64,000 nucleotides of DNA, taken from the NCBI RefSeq assembly GCF_036409155.1, contig NZ_JAZGLW010000001.1:3100001-3164000 (forward strand), written 5' to 3'. This DNA is from Mycobacterium sp. 050128 (GTDB lineage: Bacteria > Actinomycetota > Actinomycetes > Mycobacteriales > Mycobacteriaceae). The translations under genes and the position numbers were made by a program. This document shows positions 25,358-34,261 of this stretch, piece by piece (within the stretch, counting starts at the first letter, position 1; the number at the start of each line of letters is the position of its first letter). The notes below the pieces were generated by a model, which was not told the DNA's origin, made no database searches, and saw nothing but the letters and a program-made list of their open reading frames with translations.

Positions 25358-26476
25358 TCAGCTCAGCAACGTGCCGGTGCCCAGGTCCGAGTAGGCCTCG
25401 GCGAAGCGGCCGAGCACCGCGCCGACGACCTCGACCGAATACATCTGGTCGGGCGCGATCGCCCACATGCAGAAACCCCAAGCGGGGCTCTCTCGATACG
25501 CGGTCCACATCGACTCGCGGTCGGTCAGCGAGGTGACGCCGGCGTCGACCAGCCGGCCGCGATAGTTGTCCAGCAGCTCGCGCTCATGGGCCCGTCGAAG
25601 CTCAGGAGGCAGTGCGGCGATCAACGCATAGCCGACGTCGTGGGACCACGAGCCGCGCCGAATCAGTTGCCAGTCAAGCAAACCCATTCGGCCGTCGGGC
25701 AGCGCATAGGTGTTGCGTAGGTGCGGGTCGCCGTGCAGCACGGTGATCGGGTCGCGGGCCACCCGCTCCTGGAGTCTCCAGAAGGCGGCTTCCATACCAT
25801 TCATGTCGGTGCCGGCGGCATCAAGAAGCGCCGTCTTGTACGGGGCGTCAATGAGGGCGCGGATTATCGCGAACCCGTTGTCGCGCAGAAAGTGTGCGAA
25901 TCCGCCGGTGACGGAATCCTGTAACCAGGACAGGTCGCCGCCCTCAGCCAGCCGTTGGCTGCCCCAGAACGGAGCGTGCAGTTGGCTCAACGTTGCGAGC
26001 AGCGCGTCGGCCTGCTCGACGCTGAGGCCCGTCACCGCATCAGGGACCTGCGCGCCGCGCAAGGTGATGTCCTCTCCGAGGATCAGAAACTGCGACGGGC
26101 CGTCGAGGTGGTCGGCGAAGAAGGTCGTCATCGTCTCGACGTTCAGATCTGGACGGAGGTCTCGGTAGAACCGTGTCTCGTCGTCGTAAAGGACCGTCCC
26201 GCCTCCGCCTTCGGAAAGCGATTGGTCGAACGCCTCCGGCAGGTCGTGCACTGTCCTGAGTTGCGTTTTGATGAAGAGGCGCTTCGGAAGTCGGGTGTGT
26301 GGATCGGCGTACGTCACATCGAGATGCAGGTGCGATGTGGTGCCCTGCCAGGTGTGTCCAATCGTGACGCCGGTAACCGTCGTGTCGGGATCGTGTCGGC
26401 GTAATAGCGACGTCAGAACCTCGGGCTTGATGTCGTCTGCGGACTGAAGCGTGACGTGCAGAGCTTGGCCGGTCAT
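25358..26476 (-). CDS. Aminoglycoside-phosphotransferase/ecdysteroid-kinase-like protein
   Basis: A protein-kinase-fold phosphotransferase of 372 residues. The Brenner motif HGDPHLRNTY near residue 247 and the metal-binding LLDWQ segment about 15 residues later are intact, so it should be able to phosphorylate a small molecule. The family includes choline/ecdysteroid-kinase-like proteins common in lipid-catabolic clusters with unknown substrates. Start: the second ATG (26476) has GAGGA five bases ahead; the ATG at 26488 is an alternative. Operator A5 lies 27 bases upstream, tying it to the A regulon although it is transcribed against the operon ending at 25337. Confidence 0.82.
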   Translation of the reverse strand: MTGQALHVTLQSADDIKPEVLTSLLRRHDPDTTVTGVTIGHTWQGTTSHLHLDVTYADPHTRLPKRLFIKTQLRTVHDLPEAFDQSLSEGGGGTVLYDDETRFYRDLRPDLNVETMTTFFADHLDGPSQFLILGEDITLRGAQVPDAVTGLSVEQADALLATLSQLHAPFWGSQRLAEGGDLSWLQDSVTGGFAHFLRDNGFAIIRALIDAPYKTALLDAAGTDMNGMEAAFWRLQERVARDPITVLHGDPHLRNTYALPDGRMGLLDWQLIRRGSWSHDVGYALIAALPPELRRAHERELLDNYRGRLVDAGVTSLTDRESMWTAYRESPAWGFCMWAIAPDQMYSVEVVGAVLGRFAEAYSDLGTGTLLS

Positions 26477-26503
26477 CGCAATCCTCATCGTTGAGATTCA
26501 ATT

Positions 26504-26521
26504 ATGACAGTTGGCTGTCAT
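26504..26521 (-). promoter_or_regulatory. Palindromic operator A5 (phosphotransferase promoter)
   Basis: Plus strand ATGACAGTTGGCTGTCAT; one mismatch between arms. On the minus strand it is followed by AATTG, so CATAAT at its edge is a plausible -10 as at A3 and A4. It sits between the phosphotransferase start and the DUF35 gene that ends at 26566. Confidence 0.75.
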
Positions 26522-26565
26522 GTTATCACCAAGGCCATGGGAATGAGGAGGTTTCGCGCCTCTAC

Positions 26566-27039
26566 CTAGGTCGCCTTGGCGGGACGGAATAGCGGCAACC
26601 ACATCCGGCTATCCTCGGCACCCGACAGCGCGGTCCAGTCTTCGAAGAAGGCTTCTACCCGCATACCGACGCTGATCTCGTCCGGGGCGACGTCGACCAC
26701 ATTGGTAATGAGGCGGACGTCGGGATCCTCGGCAAGTTCGACCATCGCGACGATATAGGGCGGTTCGAAACCCGGAATCCAGTTCTGGCGGTTGACCGTA
26801 AACGCCGCGACGGTGGCCTGCCCGGAGACGGGTTCGGGTGCAACGTCAGTACTTCGGCAACGCCAGCAGGCTGGGCCCGGCGGGTGAAAGAAGTGGCCGC
26901 AGCCGTGGCAGCGGGTGATCAGTAACTGGCCATTGCGACCACCGGTCCAGAATGCACGCGACTCCGCGGTAGGGCTGGGCGCCAATCGGAACTGTGGACG
27001 TTGGTAGGCGCCGTTCGGTGAACCGATCTCGGCTGTCAT
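26566..27039 (-). CDS. DUF35 / OB-fold acyl-CoA-associated protein
   Basis: A 157-residue DUF35 protein with an intact zinc ribbon (CHGCGHFFHPPG then CWRC, residues 44-61) and the OB-fold strands PPYIVAMVELAEDPDVR. The ATG at 27039 overlaps the TGA of the acyl-CoA dehydrogenase (27036-27039). It is the third DUF35 gene in the window and the last gene of the minus-strand operon SDR - acyl-CoA dehydrogenase - DUF35. An N-terminal extension of about 20 residues precedes the family core. Confidence 0.85.
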   Translation of the reverse strand: MTAEIGSPNGAYQRPQFRLAPSPTAESRAFWTGGRNGQLLITRCHGCGHFFHPPGPACWRCRSTDVAPEPVSGQATVAAFTVNRQNWIPGFEPPYIVAMVELAEDPDVRLITNVVDVAPDEISVGMRVEAFFEDWTALSGAEDSRMWLPLFRPAKAT

Positions 27040-28178
27040 GATCCGGCCAATGATCTGCCGATGACCAGTCGCTGAATCTGGTTGGTGCCCTCGAAGATCT
27101 GCGTGATCTTGGCTTCGCGCATGTAGCGCTCGACGCGATAGTCCCTCGTGTAGCCGTAACCGCCGAAAACCTGGACGGCGTCGGTGGTGACCTTCATTGC
27201 GGCGTCGGTGGCAATGAGCTTCGCCACTGAAGCGTTGCGCGAGTAGGGGAGGCCCGCGTCGCGGCGGCGGGCGGCGTCCAGGTATGTGGCGCGCGCGGAT
27301 TCGACCGCGGCGGCCATATCGGCCAGCAGGAACGCCAGACCTTGATGATCGATGATCTTGCGGCCGAAGGTCGTCCGTTGCTGCGCATAGGAAATCGCCT
27401 CGTCGAGTGCCGCCTGCGCAAGCCCGACGGCGACCGCGGCGATGCCGAGACGTCCGGAATCGAGTGCGCTGAAGGCGATCTGGAGGCCCTGGCCCTGGGC
27501 GCCGATTCGGCGTTGGGCAGCCACGAACGCATTGTCGTAGTGCGCTGTGGTGGTCGGAACGGCATGCAAGCCCATCTTCTCCTCGGGTCTGCCGAACGTC
27601 AGTCCGTCGGTGTCCTTGTCTACCAGGAAGCATGAAATACCTTGTGCCCCTTCGCCAGTGCGGGCGAAGAGGCTGTAGAAATCTGCGATGCCGCCGTGGG
27701 TGATCCAGGCCTTCGCGCCGCTGACGCGGTAACCGCCATCGACTGCCGCAGCCTTGCAGGTCAGGGCGGCGGCGTCGGAACCGGCCTGCGGCTCGGACAA
27801 GCTGTAGGCGCCGATCGTGTGACCACTCAGCATGGTCGGCAGCCACTGCTGTTGTTGCTCGTCGGTGCCGAAAGAGATCAACGGATGGCAGGCCAGTACG
27901 TGGACGCTGACGGCTACGGCAACTGCCGCCCACCGGGCGGCCAATTCCTCGAGAACCTGCAGGTATACCTCGTAGGGTTGTCCGCCACCGCCCCATTCCT
28001 GCGGGTGCGGCAGTGTCAGCAGACCGGTCTCACCCAGCGTCGCGAAGACTCCTTCGGGGTAGGTCTCGTTCTTCTCGTGCACGTCGACGATCGGATCGAG
28101 CACCTTGTCGGCGACATCGGCCGCGAGGCGAACCAGTTCGCGTGCTTCGGGTGTCGGCAGCAGACGCTCGACGGTCAT
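27036..28178 (-). CDS. Acyl-CoA dehydrogenase
   Basis: Flavin acyl-CoA dehydrogenase of 380 residues. FAD/substrate segments YSLSEPQAGSDAAAL and WITHGG, the FGGYGYTRDY segment and the C-terminal IFEGTNQIQR with the catalytic Glu are all present, as in short- to medium-chain monomeric enzymes. The ATG at 28178 overlaps the SDR stop (ATGA) and fits the family length; longer open sequence belongs to the SDR gene. It probably introduces the alpha,beta double bond during oxidation of an acyl-CoA made by the divergent ligase at 29116. Confidence 0.92.
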   Translation of the reverse strand: MTVERLLPTPEARELVRLAADVADKVLDPIVDVHEKNETYPEGVFATLGETGLLTLPHPQEWGGGGQPYEVYLQVLEELAARWAAVAVAVSVHVLACHPLISFGTDEQQQQWLPTMLSGHTIGAYSLSEPQAGSDAAALTCKAAAVDGGYRVSGAKAWITHGGIADFYSLFARTGEGAQGISCFLVDKDTDGLTFGRPEEKMGLHAVPTTTAHYDNAFVAAQRRIGAQGQGLQIAFSALDSGRLGIAAVAVGLAQAALDEAISYAQQRTTFGRKIIDHQGLAFLLADMAAAVESARATYLDAARRRDAGLPYSRNASVAKLIATDAAMKVTTDAVQVFGGYGYTRDYRVERYMREAKITQIFEGTNQIQRLVIGRSLAGS

Positions 28179-28996
28179 GAACGCCCATCTTGCCACTGGC
28201 AACCGGTCAATTCTGCCGAGATCTCCCAGAGTCGTCGCGCGCTGTCCGCATCGCGCGCCTTGTCTTTGAGCGTGGTCGGCTTCGGTGTGCCCCACTGGTG
28301 CATCAAGCCGCGCGGCGCGATGTAGGTGCCGTTGGGCAAGGTTGTGGTGATCGCCTGAATGGTCGACCGGGCACCGTCAGCCGGGCTCTGTGCGATGCGC
28401 GGCGAGAGCACTCGGCCGGCCCACCGCAGTGCACCCGAGCCGTTGCGAGTGATCCCGGTGTCCGTCATGCCGGGATCGGAGGCGTAGGCGGTCTTGCCGC
28501 GGGCGACCAATTCCCGCACGAAGAGCAGGTTCGCCAGTTTGGATTCTCCGTAGGCCGACCACGGGTTGTAACGGCGATGGTGGTAGTTGAGGTCGTCGAA
28601 GTGCATTCGGGCGGTGTTGTAGTTGGTGCTGGCCACTGCCACGACACGGTCGCGGATCCGGTCGCCGAGCAGGCAGGTCAACGCGAAGTGGCCAAGGTGG
28701 TTGGTGCCCATGTGAGCCTCGAAGCCGTCCGCTGTTCGCGTCAGCGGCAAGCCCAGCACGCCGGCGTTGTTCACCAATACGTCGACGTGGTCGACGGTAT
28801 CGGCGAACTTGCGCACGCTGGTGAGGTCGGCCAAGTCCAGCTCGCGCACCTCGACGTCACCGGGCATCGACGCCGCGGCCTCGTACGCCTTTGCCGGGGT
28901 TCGGCACGCGATGATCACTTCGTGGCCGGCAGCGGCCATTGCGTGCGCGGTCGCTTTCCCGACGCCACTGTTTCCGCCCGTGACGATGATCCGCAC
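28175..28996 (-). CDS. SDR, retinol-dehydrogenase/protochlorophyllide-reductase-like
   Basis: A 273-residue SDR with TGGNSGVGKATAHAMAAAGH as cofactor loop, NNAGVLG, the Ser in VAVAS and YGESK as active-site pair. The NHLGHFALT segment marks the retinol dehydrogenase-like group. First gene of the operon that continues into an acyl-CoA dehydrogenase and DUF35. Start GTG with AAGGAGGG upstream. It is divergent from the FadD-like ligase across 119 bp containing motif C3. Confidence 0.87.
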   Translation of the reverse strand: MRIIVTGGNSGVGKATAHAMAAAGHEVIIACRTPAKAYEAAASMPGDVEVRELDLADLTSVRKFADTVDHVDVLVNNAGVLGLPLTRTADGFEAHMGTNHLGHFALTCLLGDRIRDRVVAVASTNYNTARMHFDDLNYHHRRYNPWSAYGESKLANLLFVRELVARGKTAYASDPGMTDTGITRNGSGALRWAGRVLSPRIAQSPADGARSTIQAITTTLPNGTYIAPRGLMHQWGTPKPTTLKDKARDADSARRLWEISAELTGCQWQDGRS

Positions 28997-29036
28997 GTCG
29001 CCCGTGCCCTCCTTCGCGTTAATCCACGTAAACAGT

Positions 29037-29052
29037 AAACTATTTATCGTTT
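29037..29052 (+). promoter_or_regulatory. Motif C3 between the SDR and acyl-CoA ligase genes
   Basis: AAACTATTTATCGTTT, an AAAC-N8-GTTT inverted repeat in the only AT-rich part of the divergent promoter region. It matches 14 of 16 bases of the consensus drawn from the sites at 15493 and 30657. Candidate operator for the divergent SDR and ligase operons. Confidence 0.4.
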
Positions 29053-29115
29053 TGGGAAAACGGCGAGGAGGGCGTTGAGTATTTCCTTTTCCACCAGTTC
29101 GGTTCGGCCGCTGCT

Positions 29116-30561
29116 ATGACGTGGCTCGAGCGGATTTGCGCCGTCCACGAGCGCAGTGAACGTTCCGCGGTCATCGGCGATGAGGGTTCGGTCAGTGGCC
29201 GCGAACTGATCGGACAAGCCGTGGCGGCCGCGGACCTGCTCGTCGACCTCGACGTGCCGGCAGGTCAGTCGATACCCGCGTTGCTCACCACAAACGCACG
29301 CGCGCTGGCACTTCTGTTAGGTGGTGTGGCAGCCAACAGACCGCTGGCTCTACTCGGGCCGCGACAGACTCCAGCGGAGCTGGCCGAGATGGTGCGTCGG
29401 AGCGGCTCGTCGGTCCTGCTCACCGAGGCCGCGTTCGCTGAGACGGCTCGCCAGGTCGCCGACAGCGTCGGGATAGCGGCGGCGACAATACCCTGCTTGC
29501 CGGTGTCGAGTCGTTCGCTGCATCCGGCGCCCGGTCCCACAGCGATCTACCTGCACACCGCGGGGACGACCGGAGTTCCCAAGCGAGTTCCGCTCACCGA
29601 GCGAGTGCTGGACGCCCGCGCGGAGTTGCTGCGGCACTTGATCGGCATCGGGCCCGACGACCGTTACGCGACCGGCTCACCGCTACATCACATCGGCGGG
29701 CTGGGCAACGTCTTGGTGGCTCTCACCGCCGGTGCCGCGGTTATCCCCACCACCAGATTCTCGTTCGACTGGTGGCGAAACTTGAAGCCACTCAACGCCA
29801 CCCATTGTCTACTTGTGCCGACGATGATCGAAATGCTGCTCAGCGAAGGACTTCTCGGTGCGCTTCCGCTGAAGACTTTGATCTATGGTGCATCGCCGAT
29901 CACCGTCGAGACGTTGCGACGCGTACTCGACGTCGTTCCGGACGTCGCGATGGTCAGCCTTTACGGCCAGACCGAGGGCAGCCCAATCACTAGCTTGGGC
30001 CCAGACGATCATCGATTGGCCGCAGTCAACAACCCCGGCGTTCTATCCACCGTCGGCCGACCGGTGAGCGGTCTTCGGCTGCAGATCGATCAGCCGGACC
30101 GGGCAGGAATCGGTGAAGTGCTCGCCGCCGCAGCGCACCTTCCCGTTCAGGACGCCGACGGCTGGTTGCACACGGGGGATCTGGGCGTGCTGGATGCCCA
30201 CGGATATCTCCGTCTCTGTGGTCGTCGGCACGACATGGTGGTTCGCGGCGGGGAGAACATATATCCCGTTGAAGTCGAGAATGTGCTCAGTGCCCACCCC
30301 GCCGTCGCCGCGGTCGGGGTAGTGGGCGTGCCGGATCCGCGACTCGGAGAAACCTTGGCCGCGTTCATAGTTCCGTCGGACCCGGCTCATCCGCCACAGC
30401 CCGAGCAACTGGCTTCCTTCACGCGCGTCACGCTCGCCGGCTTCAAGATTCCGCGGTACTGGTACGCGGTCGCCGAACTGCCGCTGAACAGCGCAGGCAA
30501 GGTCGTTCGCGACCAACTTCGGAAATCACACCTGGCGCGTCGGCACAGTGGGTCAACTTGA
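29116..30561 (+). CDS. Acyl-CoA ligase / AMP-binding enzyme (FadD-like)
   Basis: ANL-superfamily ligase of 481 residues that adenylates a carboxylic acid and transfers it to CoA. The phosphate-binding loop HTAGTTGVPKRV (near residue 147), LYGQTEGSP, the hinge TGDLGVLD segment and the C-terminal catalytic Lys in NSAGKVVRDQL are intact. Slightly shorter than a usual FadD (about 500-550), mainly in the N-terminal domain. It is transcribed alone, divergent from the SDR operon, and probably supplies the CoA ester entering that operon. Confidence 0.9.
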   Translation: MTWLERICAVHERSERSAVIGDEGSVSGRELIGQAVAAADLLVDLDVPAGQSIPALLTTNARALALLLGGVAANRPLALLGPRQTPAELAEMVRRSGSSVLLTEAAFAETARQVADSVGIAAATIPCLPVSSRSLHPAPGPTAIYLHTAGTTGVPKRVPLTERVLDARAELLRHLIGIGPDDRYATGSPLHHIGGLGNVLVALTAGAAVIPTTRFSFDWWRNLKPLNATHCLLVPTMIEMLLSEGLLGALPLKTLIYGASPITVETLRRVLDVVPDVAMVSLYGQTEGSPITSLGPDDHRLAAVNNPGVLSTVGRPVSGLRLQIDQPDRAGIGEVLAAAAHLPVQDADGWLHTGDLGVLDAHGYLRLCGRRHDMVVRGGENIYPVEVENVLSAHPAVAAVGVVGVPDPRLGETLAAFIVPSDPAHPPQPEQLASFTRVTLAGFKIPRYWYAVAELPLNSAGKVVRDQLRKSHLARRHSGST

Positions 30562-30656
30562 ATTTTGTGCACACGCAACCGTCGGAGACCTACTCACTCA
30601 CTCACGTCCGCTGTCTTCGGTCGGCGCCGCGGAGATCGCGGGAATTTCTAGATCTT

Positions 30657-30672
30657 ATCCGTTATATAGTTT
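30657..30672 (-). promoter_or_regulatory. Motif C2 upstream of the DUF732 gene
   Basis: On the minus strand AAACTATATAACGGAT, 14 of 16 bases of the motif C consensus. It lies about 90 bp before the secreted DUF732 gene in a locally AT-rich stretch and may include a -10 element (TATAGT on the plus strand). Confidence 0.35.
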
Positions 30673-30762
30673 AACGTCTCGGTGTATGCCGATAGCCGCG
30701 CGAAGCCCGGTCGCATCAGCAGGTCGACACAGGGTTGCCGTCGTTTGTTCGAGTTGCCAGCC

Positions 30763-31155
30763 ATGAAGAGTACGAACATGCTCATCGCGGTGGTCGTCGC
30801 CGCAACTGCCGTCAGCGGAGTCGCGCTGACTCTGGCACCGGCGGCGCGCGCCGTACCGGCGCCTGAGGTCGAGTATGTCTACAACGTGGTGGTACGGCGG
30901 CATTACGGCTTTCCGAACAACGACGCGCTTGCCTACGGTCACGGGATCTGCGAGAAGGTCGGCCGCGGCGATGCCTACGCGCAGGTTATGGGTGACGTCA
31001 AGGGTGACGTCACCCCCAACGACGAGTTTGCGGCTAATTACTTGGTCTCATATGCGGTCGACTTGCTGTGTCCTGAGCTGATATGGCAGCTGCGGAAGTC
31101 AGCCGCTGGTTACCAACCGCCAGCCGGCGTAGCCGCGCCCGGTACCTACTACTGA
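30763..31155 (+). CDS. Secreted DUF732 protein
   Basis: A 130-residue protein with an N-terminal signal peptide (hydrophobic LIAVVVAATAVSGVALTLAP, cleavage after about ARA) and a small DUF732-type domain with two Cys (HGICEKV and VDLLCPEL) likely disulfide-bonded, ending in a Pro/Gly tail. ATG at 30763 chosen because it opens the signal peptide; the longer open frame has none. Function of the family is unknown; members are abundant secreted mycobacterial proteins. It marks the boundary between the catabolic island and the conserved core. Confidence 0.8.
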   Translation: MKSTNMLIAVVVAATAVSGVALTLAPAARAVPAPEVEYVYNVVVRRHYGFPNNDALAYGHGICEKVGRGDAYAQVMGDVKGDVTPNDEFAANYLVSYAVDLLCPELIWQLRKSAAGYQPPAGVAAPGTYY

Positions 31156-31552
31156 GGCTATTTTCGGCAACCAGTGGAACCGTCTGGTTCTAGGATCCGC
31201 CACAAAGATAAGAAAACCCCTCCCCGCCATTTCGATGAGAATTCTGCAAACCCGCAGCTAGAGACGTCTCCAACCGCCACGCAGCGTGTGAACCTACAGC
31301 AGTTGTAGGGTCCCAAACCCGGTGTCATACGCCCATCTGCCGTGTCATGTCGATGTCATATAGGCCCCACGCGACTGCGTGCTGAATAGCGGTGATTCGT
31401 GAGGCAAACCTTGCCCCGCAGCGATGTGAGACGAGATAGAAAACAGGTCAGACGCGTGGTATCGCCGCAGTTTGAGCCGGCGGCATATGACACTGGGAAT
31501 GAGAACCTGTAGCCGAGTGCAAGCCCGGCCGCGCACTCGGGCGGAACAAGCA
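31156..31552. other. Intergenic region without a recognisable gene
   Basis: About 400 bp between convergent genes. The only structure I see is a weak hairpin at 31175-31192 (GAACC-GTCT-GGTTC plus two flanking pairs) just after the DUF732 stop, a possible terminator. Short open frames on the minus strand lack ribosome sites and family features. No tRNA-like fold was found by eye. Confidence 0.5.
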
Positions 31553-32932
31553 CTAGATCGCCGCGCCGGGGTTGAGGATGCCTAACGGGTCCAGTGCCTG
31601 CTTGATGCGGTGGTTCAGCGCCATCACCTCCGGCCCGAGGTAGCCGTCCAGCCAGGGCCGCTTCAGCCGGCCCACCCCGTGCTCGCCGGTGATCGTGCCG
31701 CCCAATCCGACGGCCAGATCCATGATTTCGCCGAACGCGACCTGGGCGCGCTTCGCCATCGCGGGATCCGCAGGGTCGTACACGATCAGCGGATGCGTGT
31801 TGCCGTCGCCGGCGTGGGCGATCACCGAGATCATCAGGTCGCGTTCCGCGGCGATGCGCGCAATCCCGGTCACCAGCTTGCCCAGCGCCGGAAGCGGCAC
31901 CCCGACGTCTTCGAGCAGCAGCGATCCCTTGGCCTCGACGGCCGGGATGCAGAACCGGCGCGCGGCGACGAACGCCTCGCCCTCGTCCGGGTCATCGGTG
32001 GTGAAAACGTCCGTTGCATTATTTTCGGCGAATATCGCCGCGATCAGTTCGGCGTCCTCACCGCTGGCGCGGCCGCGTTCATCGGAGCCGGCCACCAGCA
32101 TCGCGGCGGCCCCGCGATCGAGGTCCATGCGCAGGATGTCCTCGACGGCGTTGATCGCCACCGAATCCATGAACTCCAGCATTGCGGGCCGCAGCCGTGA
32201 CGCGACCCCCAGCACCGCGTCGACAGCCGACTCGACCGAGGCGAAGCTGGCCACCACGACGCTCGACGTGTTCTGCGCGGGCAGCAGCCGCAGCGTCACC
32301 TCCGTCACGACGCCCAGCGTGCCTTCGCTGCCGACGAACAGCTTGGTCAGCGAAAGCCCCGCCACGTCCTTCAGCCGAGGACCGCCCAGCCGCACCGCGG
32401 TGCCGTCGGCCAGCACCACTTGCATGCCCAGCACGTAATCGGTGGTGACGCCATACTTCACACAGCACAAGCCTCCGGCGTTGGTGGCGATATTGCCGCC
32501 GATGCTGCAGATTTCGTACGACGACGGGTCCGGCGGGTACCACAGGCCGTATCCGGCGACGGCCTTCTTCACCTCGGCGTTGAGCAGGCCGGGCTGGCAT
32601 ACCGCGGTCCGGGTGACCGGGTCGACGATGATGTCGCGCATCTTCTCCGTCGACAACACGATCCCGTCGGCCAGCGCCGTCGCCCCGCCCGATAAGCCGG
32701 TGCCGGCCCCCCGGGGCACGACGGGCACCCGGTGGGCGGTGGCCCAGCGCAGCACCTTCTGCACGTCTTCGGTGCAGCGCGGCCGGACCACGGCCAGCGG
32801 TGTGCCCGCCGACGGGTCGAAGGCGCGGTCGTGTCGGTAGCCGTCGGTGATGGTCGGGTCGGTGACCACCATCCCGTCCGGCAGGTCGGCGATCAGGCCG
32901 GCCAGCATGTCTGCATTGACTGTGGCGCTCAC
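31553..32932 (-). CDS. FAD-linked oxidase, GlcD/D-lactate dehydrogenase-like (Rv1257c homologue)
   Basis: A 459-residue flavoprotein of the GlcD family that oxidises a 2-hydroxyacid such as glycolate or D-lactate. The FAD-binding PCMH region (VPRGAGTGLSGGATAL, IGGNIATNAGG) and the C-terminal catalytic region (HAGDGNTHPL, TGEHGVGRLKRPWL) are complete. GTG start at 32932. It lies 9 bases after the tap gene on the same strand, the M. tuberculosis order Rv1258c-Rv1257c, so the two are likely cotranscribed. No GlcE/GlcF subunit genes adjoin it. Confidence 0.92.
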   Translation of the reverse strand: MSATVNADMLAGLIADLPDGMVVTDPTITDGYRHDRAFDPSAGTPLAVVRPRCTEDVQKVLRWATAHRVPVVPRGAGTGLSGGATALADGIVLSTEKMRDIIVDPVTRTAVCQPGLLNAEVKKAVAGYGLWYPPDPSSYEICSIGGNIATNAGGLCCVKYGVTTDYVLGMQVVLADGTAVRLGGPRLKDVAGLSLTKLFVGSEGTLGVVTEVTLRLLPAQNTSSVVVASFASVESAVDAVLGVASRLRPAMLEFMDSVAINAVEDILRMDLDRGAAAMLVAGSDERGRASGEDAELIAAIFAENNATDVFTTDDPDEGEAFVAARRFCIPAVEAKGSLLLEDVGVPLPALGKLVTGIARIAAERDLMISVIAHAGDGNTHPLIVYDPADPAMAKRAQVAFGEIMDLAVGLGGTITGEHGVGRLKRPWLDGYLGPEVMALNHRIKQALDPLGILNPGAAI

Positions 32933-32941
32933 GTGCCGATT

Positions 32942-34189
32942 TTACGGCGCGGAATCCTCAGCAAACTCCGGCGCGCGATCGAGTTCGCGCAGCGACGGCA
33001 GCGCGCACGCGATCAGGCCGACAACAATGATGGGCACCGCCAACGTCAAAAACGTCACCCGCAGCCCGGCGGTATCGGCCAGGGGACCGGCCACCAGCAA
33101 GCCCAACGGGCCCGCGGCGTACATCAACCCCGTCATCACCCCGACCACTCGGCCGCGCAGCTGGTGCGGGGCCCGGGTCTGCATCACGTAGTTGTAGATC
33201 GGCTGAATGGGCCCGTAGACCAAGCCGGTCACCGCGCACAGCACCAGGATCACCGGCAACGGCGGTAGGAACGCGATGCCGACCGACGCGGCACCGAAGG
33301 TCAGGGTCGCGATCAGCAAGGCCGTGCGCCGTCGCACGTATTTCGACAGCACGGCATAGCCGAGCGCGCCCACGACACCGCCGACCCCGAGCGCCGCCAA
33401 CGCCCAGCCCAGCTGCGCGGGTTGCTGACGGTCGCTGAAGTATTTGGGAAACAGCACGCTTTCCATCGGCAGATACAGCGCGGTGACCACCAGGTCGATC
33501 AAGCCGAGCGTCCGCAGCACCCGCAGGTTCCAGACAAATCGCAGGCCCTCGGCGACCCCGGACACCAGCCCGTCGGGGCGGGCCGTGTGGTGCGGCTTGC
33601 CGGTGCCCTCGAGTCGCAGCGCGCCAATTGCGATGAACGACAACCCAAAACAACCCGCGGTGATCCACATGGTGTTGACGCCGCCGACCGTGGCGATCAT
33701 CAAACCGCCGATACCCGGGCCCACGATGTACGCGAGGTTGAGAATCGCTTCGTAAACGCTGTTGGTGCGGTCCAGCGACCAGCCGGCGCGGGCGGCGGCC
33801 TCGGGCAGCATCGACTGGCGTGCCGTCGTCCCGGCCGGGTCGAAAGCGGCCGAAAAGAATGCCAGCGCGGCCAGCTCGGCGACGTTGATCGCGTTGGCGC
33901 CGAATACCCAGGCGATCAGCGGCACCGCCGCCACTGCCGTGCCGGACAGCGAATCGGACACCAACGAAACAAGGCGGCGCCCGAAGAAGTCGACCGCGGT
34001 GCCGGCGACCAGCGTGGATCCCACCAGCGGCAGCGTCATGGCTGCGGCGACGATCGACGCGTCGCCGGCGCTGCCCCGGTGCTGCAACGCCAGCCAGGGG
34101 AAAGCGACCAATGAAATGCCGGTACCCGCGGTCGCCACCAGCGTGGCGAACAGGATCAGAATTGCCGGACCGCGGCTGGAATGTGTCAT
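32942..34189 (-). CDS. tap: MFS multidrug efflux pump Tap (Rv1258c homologue)
   Basis: A 415-residue, 12-helix major facilitator transporter that exports drugs such as tetracyclines and aminoglycosides in M. tuberculosis and M. fortuitum. Recognised from near-identical blocks remembered from Tap: SMLPEAAARAGWSLDR, GGLMIATVGG, EGLRFVWNLRVLRTLG and YLPMESVLFPKYF. The loop GTAVDFFGRR carries the usual inter-helix motif. It is divergent from udgB over 72 bp; on the minus strand a TAGATT hexamer about 30 bp before the ATG is a possible -10. In M. tuberculosis the gene is under WhiB7; I could not confirm a WhiB7 site here. Confidence 0.92.
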   Translation of the reverse strand: MTHSSRGPAILILFATLVATAGTGISLVAFPWLALQHRGSAGDASIVAAAMTLPLVGSTLVAGTAVDFFGRRLVSLVSDSLSGTAVAAVPLIAWVFGANAINVAELAALAFFSAAFDPAGTTARQSMLPEAAARAGWSLDRTNSVYEAILNLAYIVGPGIGGLMIATVGGVNTMWITAGCFGLSFIAIGALRLEGTGKPHHTARPDGLVSGVAEGLRFVWNLRVLRTLGLIDLVVTALYLPMESVLFPKYFSDRQQPAQLGWALAALGVGGVVGALGYAVLSKYVRRRTALLIATLTFGAASVGIAFLPPLPVILVLCAVTGLVYGPIQPIYNYVMQTRAPHQLRGRVVGVMTGLMYAAGPLGLLVAGPLADTAGLRVTFLTLAVPIIVVGLIACALPSLRELDRAPEFAEDSAP

Positions 34190-34261
34190 AAATATCGCCG
34201 GGAGAATCTAACCGCAAAGCTTTCGCGGGAGCCACCGAATTTCGTGGTCACTAGCGGCTGA

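Noticed and set aside
31340..31552. Short minus-strand open frames in the gap after the DUF732 gene
   Set aside because: No ribosome sites, no family features, and codon pattern unlike the neighbouring genes.
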